From NCBI RefSeq assembly GCF_900103505.1, contig NZ_FNIA01000003.1, positions 124,001 to 188,000 on the forward strand: 64,000 nt of DNA, written 5' to 3'. The notes under the pieces were generated by a model, which saw only the letters and a program-made list of their open reading frames with translations, made no database searches and was not told the origin of the DNA. Position numbers and translations under genes: made by a program. This stretch comes from Haloarchaeobius iranensis (GTDB taxonomy: Archaea; Halobacteriota; Halobacteria; Halobacteriales; Natrialbaceae). This document shows positions 16,361-24,927 of this stretch, piece by piece. Position 1 is the first letter of the stretch. Each line of letters opens with the position of its first letter.

Positions 16361-17998
16361 TCAACAGCACAGCTCCCTGAAGCGGTTCGTCCCCTGGTCG
16401 GTGCCGGCGACGATGAGTTCGTCGCCCTGTTCGATGCGGAACGAGGGACCGACGTCGGTGACGAGCGTCCCGTCGCGTTCCACGCCGACGACCGTACAGC
16501 CGGTCCGCTTGCGAACCTGTGCCTCTTCGAGGGTCTGTCCGACCAGCACCGTGGCCTCCGTCCGGATGACGTCGACCTGCTGGTCGAGGGAGAGCACCTC
16601 CTCGTCCTCAAGGATCGTCGAGGCGATCATCCGGCCGCTGACGGACGCGAGCGAGAGCACGTAGTCGGCCCCCGCGCGGTACATCTTCTGGATGCTCCCG
16701 GACTCCGTGACACGCGCCACGACCTCCGTCTCGGGGCTCTCGTCCCGGATGACGAGCGTGGCGAACTCGGTGGTCGTGTCGTCGGGGAGCGTGAGCACGA
16801 CCGTTCGAGCGTCCGCGAGGCCGGCGGCGTGGAGCACCTCCGGGTCGAGCGCGTCGCCGACGACGTCGACGCCGGACGTCCGTTCCCGGTCGATGACGCT
16901 GTAGGAGCTGCCGGCCTCGTCGAGCTGCTCCGCCACGCTGCTCCCGACCTGTCCGTAGCCAACGACGATGGTCTCGCCGCGGCGGAACTCGCGCACGCTG
17001 GAGAGCGTGAGCTCTTTCAGCCGCTGGAGCTGGTCCTCGCGCCCGGTGACGAGCAGGACGGTACCGCTGTCGAGCACGGCGTCCGGCTCCGGCGGACTCC
17101 GGAACTCGCCCTCGAACCACGCCCCGATGACGTTGACGCCGGCCCGCTCGCGGATGCTGCTGTCGGCGAGTGTCTTGCCGACGAGCTCGCTCTGTCGGTG
17201 GATAGGCAGTTCGGCGATCTCGAAGTCGTCGCCGATCTCGATGGCGTCGCCGAGCTCGGTCGAGAGACCCGTCGTGACCTTCGAGGCGAGCCCGCGACCC
17301 AGCAGGGGCCGGGGGGAGAGCACCTCGTCCGCACCCGCGAGGCGGTGGTAGGAGACACTGTCGGGGTCCTCGACGACGCTGACGATCTGGAGGTCCTCGC
17401 CACCGACCTCGCCCGCCGCCAGCACGATGCTCGCGTCCACCTGGTCGGAGACGTCGGCCACGAGGGCGCGGGCACGCTCGATGCCGGCGTCCTCCAGGTC
17501 CTCGGTGCTCTCGGGGTCCGCGTTGATGACGTCGTAGCCGTCCTCGTGGAGCTCGACGGCGGTCTCGCGGTCCGGCTCGAGGATGACGGAGTCGACCCCC
17601 CACGCGTCGAGTTCGTCGATGACCGCGTCGGCCCGCGCGGTGTAGGTGCAGACGACCACGTGGTCGCTGAGGTCGTCGTCGACGCTCGCCGGGACCGTCG
17701 TCGAGAGGATGTCCTCCATGAGCGGGAAGAAGAGCACGGGCAGCGCCATGAAGATGAGGAACACGCCCGTCGTGTCCATGATGATGACGAGCAGGTTCAT
17801 CTCCGGGGTCTGCCAGGGTGCGTCGGACCCGAAGCCGGTCGTCGTGAACGTCTCGACGACGACCTGCAGGGAGTGCAGGAACGTCTCCGGTTCGGACTCG
17901 TAGACGCTCATCCCGTAGTCGTAGATGACCGCGTAGACCAGCATCACCCCGGTCAGCATCAGGAGATAGTAGGCGGTCCGGCGCTGCCACTTGTCCAT
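16361..17998 (-). CDS. Potassium channel subunit with two RCK modules
   Basis: 545 residues. An N-terminal two-helix pore (YYLLMLTGVMLVYAVIYDYG and IIMDTTGVFLIFMALPVL) brackets the selectivity filter TTTGFGSD. Two cytoplasmic TrkA-N/TrkA-C (RCK) repeats follow. The second has a canonical Rossmann loop (VVGYGQVGSSVAEQL) and should bind NAD(H) or a similar nucleotide. The first reads VVVCTYTARADAV in place of GxGxxG and probably does not. The C-terminus ends in a TrkA-C domain. Such channels gate K+ flux, central to salt-in osmoadaptation. It is a single gene between convergent and membrane-protein neighbours. Confidence 0.9.
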   Translation of the reverse strand: MDKWQRRTAYYLLMLTGVMLVYAVIYDYGMSVYESEPETFLHSLQVVVETFTTTGFGSDAPWQTPEMNLLVIIMDTTGVFLIFMALPVLFFPLMEDILSTTVPASVDDDLSDHVVVCTYTARADAVIDELDAWGVDSVILEPDRETAVELHEDGYDVINADPESTEDLEDAGIERARALVADVSDQVDASIVLAAGEVGGEDLQIVSVVEDPDSVSYHRLAGADEVLSPRPLLGRGLASKVTTGLSTELGDAIEIGDDFEIAELPIHRQSELVGKTLADSSIRERAGVNVIGAWFEGEFRSPPEPDAVLDSGTVLLVTGREDQLQRLKELTLSSVREFRRGETIVVGYGQVGSSVAEQLDEAGSSYSVIDRERTSGVDVVGDALDPEVLHAAGLADARTVVLTLPDDTTTEFATLVIRDESPETEVVARVTESGSIQKMYRAGADYVLSLASVSGRMIASTILEDEEVLSLDQQVDVIRTEATVLVGQTLEEAQVRKRTGCTVVGVERDGTLVTDVGPSFRIEQGDELIVAGTDQGTNRFRELCC

Positions 17999-18070
17999 GT
18001 CCGGGCGTTACGCTCTACGGGGATAACTGTTGTACGTCGCGGCAGTCGAGACCGGCTGGAGACGGGTGAG

Positions 18071-18727
18071 TTACGCGGGGAGCGAGCCGTCGCGGAGCAG
18101 CGTCCGGGCGGTCCAGATGACCCAGCCGCCGAACAGCGCCGCACCGACGGCCTCGGGCACGGCGAAGTAGGTCAAGGTGTCGCCGTCGCCGGTCCAGACC
18201 ATCGCCTCGAGCAGCACCCAGACGACCCACTGGAGCAGCTGGAGGATGCCGAGCCACATCGTGACGAGCCCGAACGTCGGCGACCGGTCGAGCGCGGAGC
18301 CGGTGCCGAAGACGAGGAGCGCGACGGTCGCAAACAGGTAGAACCCCGCTGCGAACGGGAAGTGGAGGGCGTTCGCCGGACCGTCGATGTACGCGAAACC
18401 GATGCCGGTCATGGCCAGCAGTGCGACCACGAGGACGACGACACCGGCCTTCTCGATCCCGTTGACCGTCGCCGACCAGAGTCGGGCCGTGAACGGGAGG
18501 CCGACGATGCCGCCGAAGAGCAGGCCGCCGTTGAACAGGAGGAAGGCGAGCTGGTCCGCGGTGCCGACGGCGAGCAGGGCCTTCCCGTTCGCCTCGCCGA
18601 CGCTCGACAGCGAGCGGCTCTGCCAGCTGAACAGCGGGTCGACGAGCGTCGCCAGCAGCAGGGTAGCGAGCGCGACGGTCGGGGCGACGAGTCCGAGGTA
18701 CGTCACCGTTCGACGCGTGTCAGTCAT
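18071..18727 (-). CDS. DUF998-like membrane protein
   Basis: 218 residues from the ATG at 18727. About six hydrophobic segments are visible, beginning VTYLGLVAPTVALATLLLATL; VDPLFSWQSRSLSSVGE between the first two is the conserved loop of the DUF998 family (integral membrane proteins of unknown function). The last segments are FGLVTMWLGILQLLQWVVWVLL and AVGAALFGGWVIW. No catalytic residues are known. It is divergent from the VOC protein gene. Confidence 0.75.
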   Translation of the reverse strand: MTDTRRTVTYLGLVAPTVALATLLLATLVDPLFSWQSRSLSSVGEANGKALLAVGTADQLAFLLFNGGLLFGGIVGLPFTARLWSATVNGIEKAGVVVLVVALLAMTGIGFAYIDGPANALHFPFAAGFYLFATVALLVFGTGSALDRSPTFGLVTMWLGILQLLQWVVWVLLEAMVWTGDGDTLTYFAVPEAVGAALFGGWVIWTARTLLRDGSLPA

Positions 18728-18818
18728 GCAACCACCCTCCGGTCCCAGCATCAAATAGCTGCGTGAACTCCGGAGGGATGCACGAACCGTTTTACCGGGG
18801 GCGCTCCCACGCTGTCAC

Positions 18819-19169
18819 ATGTCCGGACTCGTGTTCTTCGGGAGCGAATCGTACGAGGAGACGGCCGCCTTCTACGTCGATGAGGTGGGGGCGGAGGTCT
18901 GGCTCGAACAGTCGGCGTGCACCATCCTGCAGTACGACAACCTGCTGTTCGGGTTCTGCGACGCCGACGAGACCGAGACCGAGGGGGTGCTCACGTTCGT
19001 CACCGAGGACCGCGACGGCGTCGACGCGTTCTACGACCGGTTCGCCGACCGGGCCCGCGACGAGCCGTCTGTGAACGACGCGTTCGACATCTACAACTTC
19101 TTCGCGACGGACCCGGACGGCCGGACGATGGAGTTCCAGACGTTCCGCCACGAGACGGAGCCGCTCTGA
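18819..19169 (+). CDS. VOC/glyoxalase-fold protein
   Basis: 116 residues, one vicinal-oxygen-chelate module: LVFFGSESYEETAAFYVDEVGAEVW at the start, TILQYDNLLFGFCDA in the middle, and FFATDPDGRTMEFQTF at the end, the typical final strand with Glu as a possible metal ligand. VOC proteins include dioxygenases, glyoxalases and antibiotic-binding proteins; nothing here fixes the substrate. A TTTTACC element about 31 bp upstream is its likely promoter. Confidence 0.75.
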   Translation: MSGLVFFGSESYEETAAFYVDEVGAEVWLEQSACTILQYDNLLFGFCDADETETEGVLTFVTEDRDGVDAFYDRFADRARDEPSVNDAFDIYNFFATDPDGRTMEFQTFRHETEPL

Positions 19170-19176
19170 CCCGGCC

Positions 19177-19197
19177 AGGTTTTTTGGCAAACCTAAA
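19177..19197 (+). promoter_or_regulatory. Imperfect iron-regulator-like box before the GT2 gene
   Basis: TTTTGG-CAAA-CCTAAA (19182-19197) differs by one base from the perfect TTTAGG-N4-CCTAAA palindromes before the GT75 and Fe-binding protein genes of this locus. AGGTTT and AAACCT (19177-19194) form a second, perfect inverted repeat. The site is 27-47 bp upstream of the GT2 ATG, at the promoter position. Confidence 0.45.
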
Positions 19198-19223
19198 GTA
19201 CGCCCATCGGTAAGCCAGAGGCG

Positions 19224-19973
19224 ATGAGCGAGCACTCTCCGGCGGAATCGTCCGACGTGGACGACGGCGAATCAACCAGGGCAGACGACCCGCCGTTCAC
19301 CTTCGACGACGTGGCGGTCGTGATGGGAACGTACAACGAGGAAGCGGCTATCGAACACGTGCTGACCGACATCGACGAGGTCACAGATGGCCGGGCCGAG
19401 GTCGTCTGCGTGGACGGCTCCGACGACGCCACCGCCGAGGTCGCCCGCGAGCACGGCGCGACCGTCATCGAGCAGGAGCCACAGGGCTACGGCGTCGCCG
19501 TCCGGGAGGCCGTCCTCGCGCCCGACCGGCCCATCGTCGTCACGACGGACTGCGACGACACCTACCCGATGGAGGCGCTCCCGCGGTTCCTCGACCTCGT
19601 CAACGAGGGCTACGACGTGGTCTCGGGCGACCGACTGCACCACGGGGCCGAGGCGATGCCCGCGTTCAACCGCCTCGGCAACCACGCCTTCGCGGCCCTG
19701 ACGTCCGTGCTCATGGGCGAGCGCGTCCACGACACCACCACGGGGATGCGTGCCTACCGGCGGGAGGTCGTCCAGGACATCACCTGGACCGAGAACACCG
19801 GGCTCTCCGCAGAGCTGCTGATCCGCCCGGCGATGCGGGGCTACGACGTGGTCGAGACCCCCATCGAGTACGACGAGCGCCGCGGCGAGACGAAGCTCGA
19901 CCCCATCGGGGGCGGCGCTGCCATCGGGAAGTCCATCCTGACGGTCTCGCTGTCCGAGCGCTTCCGGTTCTGA
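19224..19973 (+). CDS. GT2 glycosyltransferase, dolichyl-phosphate sugar synthase type
   Basis: 249 residues, no membrane helix. VVMGTYNEEAAIEHVL opens the nucleotide-binding half. VVCVDGSDDAT occupies the usual VDDGSxD position and VTTDCDDTYPMEALP the metal-binding DxD region. DTTTGMRAYRREVV matches the acceptor-side motif of the DPM1-like branch. Such enzymes move hexose from a nucleotide sugar to dolichyl phosphate on the cytoplasmic face. It is convergent with a GT39 transferase of the kind that uses dolichyl-phosphate sugars outside the membrane, so the two probably act in sequence. An iron-box-like palindrome lies in its promoter. Confidence 0.85.
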   Translation: MSEHSPAESSDVDDGESTRADDPPFTFDDVAVVMGTYNEEAAIEHVLTDIDEVTDGRAEVVCVDGSDDATAEVAREHGATVIEQEPQGYGVAVREAVLAPDRPIVVTTDCDDTYPMEALPRFLDLVNEGYDVVSGDRLHHGAEAMPAFNRLGNHAFAALTSVLMGERVHDTTTGMRAYRREVVQDITWTENTGLSAELLIRPAMRGYDVVETPIEYDERRGETKLDPIGGGAAIGKSILTVSLSERFRF

Positions 19974-22144
19974 ACCGGGGCTGTAATCGAGTTCTCCGAG
20001 CTGGCACCGGTCGTCAGCGTCCCGTTCAGCCAGACGCCGTCGAAGTGCTCGTCCGGGTGGTCGGGGAGGTAGGTCCCCTCCAGTCCGCAGTCGACCACGA
20101 GCCGGCAGACCGACGACGCGGGCGGCCAGACGACCTGGACGCCGTCGTCGGTCCGGCGGGCGTCGAACTCCTGCCGGTAGGTCAGGGTCGCGCCGCCCTC
20201 GTACGTCAGGACCACCGCGACGGCGAACTCCGTGGTGCCGTTCAGCGGCACCGAGCGGTCCCCGCCGAGCGCCTGGACGTCGTCGTCGGTCAGCCTGAGT
20301 CCGTCCGGACCGACGGTCCAGTTCGCGGCGAGGCTGCCGTCGACCGCTCCCTCGACGGCGAACTCGCGGACCTCGCCGTCGCCCTCCAGCCGGACGATGG
20401 CGCTGCTCGCACCGCGCGGGACGCCGACGCGTGTCGTCCCCGAGAGCTGCTCGCCGGAGCGCAGTTCGAGCCGTTCGAGCTTCCCGATGGGGCGGTCGGT
20501 CGCGTCCGGCACCCACTCGCCGTGGTACGTGAACCGGTACGGCGTCCGGTCACCCGTCGCCCGGAGCACCGCGAAGTCGCTCGTGGGGCCACGGTCGAGC
20601 GCGTACACCACGTCGCCGTCGTAGCCAGCGTCGTTGCGGAGCGTCTGGAACGGATGCGCGAGCCAGTCGCCGTACGGCGTCGGGACGAACACGACGGCGT
20701 CGTCGAACTCCTGTGCGAGCACCGGCTCGTAGATGGTCCCGTACTTCTCGGTGGTCTCGGCGTGCTCGGTGACGGGGGCGTCGAGCGCATCGCGCTCCGC
20801 GACGCCGACGGCCGGGAGCGAGACGACGAGCAACGCGGCGAGCACGACCCGTGCGGCGGTCTTCGAGCGGCGTGCGGTGACGGCCGCTCGGAGCCGGTCC
20901 GCGGCGGTGACGACGCCGAACGCGCCGAACGTCGCCAGCGGGACGACGAGGTCGAAGTGATAGAGCGGCCCGAACAGCGAGAGCAGCCCGTCACCCAGCT
21001 CGGACGGGCCCGAGCTGACGTTGTATGTCCCCCAGAACGCCAGGTTACCGACGCAGACCGCGGGCACGACAGCGAGCAGGAGCAGGGCGAGACAGTCGTC
21101 CGAGCAGTGCGGCCGGTCGAGCGTCGGCGAGCTGTCGGGGGCGACCAGCCGCCGCACCAGCCACGCGCCCGCCCCGCCGAGGAACGCGGCCGTCCCGAGC
21201 CAGCCGCCGACGGTCCACCGTGTCGCGGACTCCCAGAGGAGGACGAGGTTGGTCCGGACGGCGAGCGCGGGCGTGTACACGAGGTCGTGCTCCAGGATGC
21301 GCCGCTGGCCGAAGCCCAGGCCGTCGAGCGGTGCGAAGGCCGCGTACGGGAACACCAGCGGGTCGCCGGTCAGCAGCCAGTTGTAGCCGAGCGTGGTGAG
21401 CACGCCCACGAGGCCGAGTGCCGCGACGACGAGGTTCCGGGCGACGACGCCGTGCTGGAGGTACTCGTCCGTCGAGCCGTCCCGACGCCGGTACGCCGTC
21501 GCCAGCGTCCAGCAGGCGTGGCCGACGAACGGGAGCGCGAACAGCACGGCGGTGTACGGCCGGGCGAAGAACGCCAGCGCGACGGCGACGCCGGCCAGCA
21601 CGGCGTACCGGCGCGAGTGACGGCGGTGAGCCCGGACGTAGGCGAGTGCGAACGCGAGGTTCAGCAGCGTCGCCGGCGCGTACGGCAGGAACACCGAGGT
21701 CGTAAGCAGGAACGTCGGCGTCAGCAGCACGAGCACGCCGGCGAGGAGGCCCACGCGTCGGTCGAACGCTTCCGTCCCGAGGGCGGCGGTGAGCGCGACG
21801 ATGCCCGCCGCGACCGCGGCGAGGGACAGGCGGGGCTCGCCGAGCGCGAGCCCGAGCGCGAATATCGCCGACGGCACGGGCGCGTACTTCGGATACATCG
21901 ACTCCCCGTCAGTGACGAAGAACCACGGGCGGAACGCCTCGGTCAGCCCGTCCGGCGGGTAGGCGTAGAGCTGGCCGTCGAGCAGCAGCGACGCCTGGTG
22001 GAGGTAGACCCCCTCGTCGTGGTTCGCCGAGTGGTACGGGAACAGCTCGGTGGCGACGACGAACACGACCGCCGCCGCGAGGGCGGCGAGCAGGAGGGAT
22101 GGCACGCGGGTTCGCGTGAGAACGTCGGGGACGGAGCCGGCCAT
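19841..22144 (-). CDS. GT39/PMT-like membrane glycosyltransferase
   Basis: 767 residues. Roughly ten or more hydrophobic segments occupy residues 15-440; the first extracellular loop has SANHDEGVYLHQAS, with the Asp-Glu pair that is catalytic in the PMT/ArnT superfamily. The C-terminal 320 residues are a soluble, presumably extracellular beta-rich domain. The start is 4 bp after the ATPase stop, so it belongs to the Fe ABC operon. The frame stays open into the opposite-strand GT2 gene and stops at 19841, giving a 133-bp antisense tail overlap; its last 40 or so residues are Ser/Arg/Pro-rich and unlike the rest. Confidence 0.85.
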   Translation of the reverse strand: MAGSVPDVLTRTRVPSLLLAALAAAVVFVVATELFPYHSANHDEGVYLHQASLLLDGQLYAYPPDGLTEAFRPWFFVTDGESMYPKYAPVPSAIFALGLALGEPRLSLAAVAAGIVALTAALGTEAFDRRVGLLAGVLVLLTPTFLLTTSVFLPYAPATLLNLAFALAYVRAHRRHSRRYAVLAGVAVALAFFARPYTAVLFALPFVGHACWTLATAYRRRDGSTDEYLQHGVVARNLVVAALGLVGVLTTLGYNWLLTGDPLVFPYAAFAPLDGLGFGQRRILEHDLVYTPALAVRTNLVLLWESATRWTVGGWLGTAAFLGGAGAWLVRRLVAPDSSPTLDRPHCSDDCLALLLLAVVPAVCVGNLAFWGTYNVSSGPSELGDGLLSLFGPLYHFDLVVPLATFGAFGVVTAADRLRAAVTARRSKTAARVVLAALLVVSLPAVGVAERDALDAPVTEHAETTEKYGTIYEPVLAQEFDDAVVFVPTPYGDWLAHPFQTLRNDAGYDGDVVYALDRGPTSDFAVLRATGDRTPYRFTYHGEWVPDATDRPIGKLERLELRSGEQLSGTTRVGVPRGASSAIVRLEGDGEVREFAVEGAVDGSLAANWTVGPDGLRLTDDDVQALGGDRSVPLNGTTEFAVAVVLTYEGGATLTYRQEFDARRTDDGVQVVWPPASSVCRLVVDCGLEGTYLPDHPDEHFDGVWLNGTLTTGASSENSITAPVQNRKRSDSETVRMDFPMAAPPPMGSSFVSPRRSSYSMGVSTTS

Positions 22145-22148
22145 CGGT

Positions 22149-23300
22149 TCAGCTGAAGGAGCCGTCCTCGTCGGTGGCGGGGAACCAGGCGAGGTCGTGG
22201 TCCGCGGTCAGGTCGACCCGGACGGACTCGTCGAGGTCGACCTGGTCGGTGTGGTTGTGCATGCACTCGACGATGTCCCCGTTGTCCAGTTCGACCCGGT
22301 AGAGGATGGTCGGGCCGAGGTAGCGGCGGTAGACGACGCGGCCGTTGGGCACCTCGTCCGGGGCGAGCGGACGGGCCTGGATGTCGTCCGGGCGCACAAG
22401 CACGTCGATGCGGCTCCCCTCGTACTCGCCGGCGAGGCCGTGGATCATGCTGCGGTCGACGGGGCCGACGCCCGTCTCGACCTCGTCGCCGTGGACGTAG
22501 CCCGAGAGGAACGAGGCGTGGCCCAGGAAGCCCGCGACGAAGCGGGACTCGGGGTGCTGGAACACCTGCTCGGGGCGGCCGACCTGCTCGAGGTGGCCCT
22601 CGGACATCACGGCGACCCGGTCGGAGATACTCATCGCCTCCTCCTGGTCGTGCGTGACCGAGACCGCGGTGACGCCGGCCTCCTTCAGGATGCGGCGGAC
22701 CTCCTCGCGCATCTCGACGCGGAGGTCCACGTCGAGGTTCGAGAACGGCTCGTCGAGCAGGAGGATCTTCGGCTCCGGCGCGAGCGACCGCGCGAGGGCG
22801 ATGCGCTGTTGCTGGCCGCCGGAAAGCTCGTCGGGGTGTGCGTCGCGGTGGGACTGCAGGCCGACGAGGTCGAGCATCTCGTCGACGCGCGCCTGCGTCG
22901 CCTCCTCGTCCATATCCGTCAGGCCGAACGCCACGTTCTCCGCGGCGTTCATGTGTGGGAACAGTGCGAACTCCTGGAAGACGACGCCCACGCCGCGCTG
23001 CTCGGGCACGACGAAGCTCCCGCTGCCCGAGACGCGCTCGCCGTTGACCCGGATATCGCCGCCGTCGGGGCGTTCGAGCCCCGCGATGAGTCGGAGCGTC
23101 GTCGTCTTACCACAGCCCGACGGGCCGAGCAATGTCAGTATCTCGCCCTCGCGGACCGAGAGCGAGAGGCCGTCGATGACCGACTCGCTCCCGTACGACT
23201 TCGACACACCGTCGAGTTCGAGGACGGTCTCGCTCTCCTCGACGGACGGGCGTTCGTACACTGTCTCTACGTCTGCGGTGATAGTTGCGTCACTTGACAT
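22149..23300 (-). CDS. Fe(III)-type ABC transporter ATPase
   Basis: 383 residues from the ATG at 23300, overlapping the permease gene by 11 bp. Walker A GPSGCGKTT, Q-loop FQEFALFPH, signature LSGGQQQR and Walker B ILLLDEPFSNLD are all intact, with the switch His in VSVTHDQEEA. The C-terminal 130 residues form a TOBE-type regulatory domain (IDVLVRPDDIQARPL). The subfamily is FbpC/PotA-like. With the binding protein and two-domain permease upstream it completes an iron importer. Confidence 0.93.
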   Translation of the reverse strand: MSSDATITADVETVYERPSVEESETVLELDGVSKSYGSESVIDGLSLSVREGEILTLLGPSGCGKTTTLRLIAGLERPDGGDIRVNGERVSGSGSFVVPEQRGVGVVFQEFALFPHMNAAENVAFGLTDMDEEATQARVDEMLDLVGLQSHRDAHPDELSGGQQQRIALARSLAPEPKILLLDEPFSNLDVDLRVEMREEVRRILKEAGVTAVSVTHDQEEAMSISDRVAVMSEGHLEQVGRPEQVFQHPESRFVAGFLGHASFLSGYVHGDEVETGVGPVDRSMIHGLAGEYEGSRIDVLVRPDDIQARPLAPDEVPNGRVVYRRYLGPTILYRVELDNGDIVECMHNHTDQVDLDESVRVDLTADHDLAWFPATDEDGSFS

Positions 23301-24924
23301 CGTATCCCTCCTGTGAGAGGATGACGAAGATGGAGACGGCGGAGACCCCGAGCAGGATGAGCGCCGGCACCGCGGCGTCGTAGAACGCCTGGGCGCGGTG
23401 AGCCTGCCAGACCGCAATCACCAGCGTCTCGTACCTCGTCGGGCGGAGCAGCAGCGTCACCGGCAGCTCCTTCATCGTCGTCAGGAACACCAGGGCCGCG
23501 CCGCCGAGCAGTCCCGGTGCGGCCAGCGGGAGCGTCACCGACCGGAACGCCCCGACCGAGCTGCGGCCCAGGGTCCGTGCGGCCTCGGGGAGCGCCGGGT
23601 TGACCTGCAGGAACGAGGCCCGGGTCGAGCCGACCGACTGCGGCAGGAACCGGACCACGTAGGCGAAGATGAGCAGCGGGAGCGCCTGGTTCAGGCTCGG
23701 GAACGTCCGCGTCGACAGGTAGATGAGGGCGAACGCGACGACGACACCCGGGGCGGCGTAGCCGAAGTAGCTGACGCGCTCGGTGAGCTTGCCGACGCGC
23801 GTGTCGTGGTTGGCCGAGAGGTACGCGATTGGCAGGCCCGCGATCGTCGCGACGACCGCCGCCGCGACGGAGAGCGTGAGCGAGTCGGTCAGGTTCGATA
23901 GCTCGAACGGGACGCGCCAGCCGGGCTCCGGCCCGGCGAGCAGCCAGCCGACCAGGATGAGCACCGGGAGGACGATGGAGACGAGTACGACGAGCGAGCA
24001 GAGCGCGAGCGCGGGCCACTTCCAGGGGCCGAGGCGGGCAAGCGACGCCTGGCCGCCCTGTCTGCCGCTCGCGAACTGCTCGTTGCTACGGGTGCGGTTC
24101 TCGACCGCCAGGATGACGGCAGTCACCGTCAGGAGCTGGAGCGAGAGGAGCGCGGCCCGGTCGAGACCGCTACCGCCCGTCGACGAGCCGCGTTGCGTCG
24201 CGGACTCGATGACCGTCGTGAACACGTTGTATCCCATGATAGCGGGGGTCCCGAAGTCCGAGAGGGCGTACAGCGCCGTCAGCAGCGCGCCGGCCGCGAT
24301 GGCGGGCTGGAGCTGCGGGAGGACCACCCGACGGACCGCCTGCAGCCGGCTGTGACGGAGCGTGCGTGCCGCGTCGACGAGCGTCGTGTCGACGGTCTTC
24401 AGCCCGGCGCGGGCGGTGATGTAGACGTACGGGTACGTGTAGAGCGTGATGACGAGGACCGCACCCTCGAGACCGGTGACGTCCGGAATCTGGGGGACAC
24501 CGAAGGGCGCGAGGAACTCGTTCACGTCGCCGCCCTCGCCGAACGCGCTCGTGAACACGAACGCGCCGATGTAGCTCGGGATGACGAGTGGCAGCGTGAC
24601 GAGGACGGTCCAGACGCGTCGCCCGGGGAGGTTCGTCCGGACCGTCAGGTACGCGAGCGGGACGCCGAGCAGGATGGAGAAGACGGTGACACCGGCGACC
24701 ATGATGGTGCTGTTGACGAACATGTCCACCGTCGTGTCGCGGGTGACGATCTCCAGCGCCCGGGAAAACGGGACGTTCGAGGCAGCGAGCAGCACCCAGA
24801 TGAACGGACTGGCGACGGCGGCGGCGACGGCCGCACTGGCCAGCGAGAGGCCGAGGGGATAGGCACCGCTTTCGGTGCCCTCGTCGTCTGTCGCCGTCTC
24901 TGAGTCGTGCTGCTCGACTGCCAT
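23290..24924 (-). CDS. Fe(III)-type ABC transporter permease, fused two-domain
   Basis: 544 residues from the ATG at 24924 (a GTG one codon earlier abuts the previous stop). About twelve transmembrane segments are arranged as two homologous halves, as in FbpB. The EAA loops are visible: DAARTLRHSRLQAVRRVVLP in the first half and EAARTLGRSSVGAFRSVTLP in the second. The N-terminal 25 residues are acidic and cytoplasmic. It forms the membrane channel for the binding protein encoded just upstream. Confidence 0.92.
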   Translation of the reverse strand: MAVEQHDSETATDDEGTESGAYPLGLSLASAAVAAAVASPFIWVLLAASNVPFSRALEIVTRDTTVDMFVNSTIMVAGVTVFSILLGVPLAYLTVRTNLPGRRVWTVLVTLPLVIPSYIGAFVFTSAFGEGGDVNEFLAPFGVPQIPDVTGLEGAVLVITLYTYPYVYITARAGLKTVDTTLVDAARTLRHSRLQAVRRVVLPQLQPAIAAGALLTALYALSDFGTPAIMGYNVFTTVIESATQRGSSTGGSGLDRAALLSLQLLTVTAVILAVENRTRSNEQFASGRQGGQASLARLGPWKWPALALCSLVVLVSIVLPVLILVGWLLAGPEPGWRVPFELSNLTDSLTLSVAAAVVATIAGLPIAYLSANHDTRVGKLTERVSYFGYAAPGVVVAFALIYLSTRTFPSLNQALPLLIFAYVVRFLPQSVGSTRASFLQVNPALPEAARTLGRSSVGAFRSVTLPLAAPGLLGGAALVFLTTMKELPVTLLLRPTRYETLVIAVWQAHRAQAFYDAAVPALILLGVSAVSIFVILSQEGYDVK

Positions 24925-24927
24925 CAC

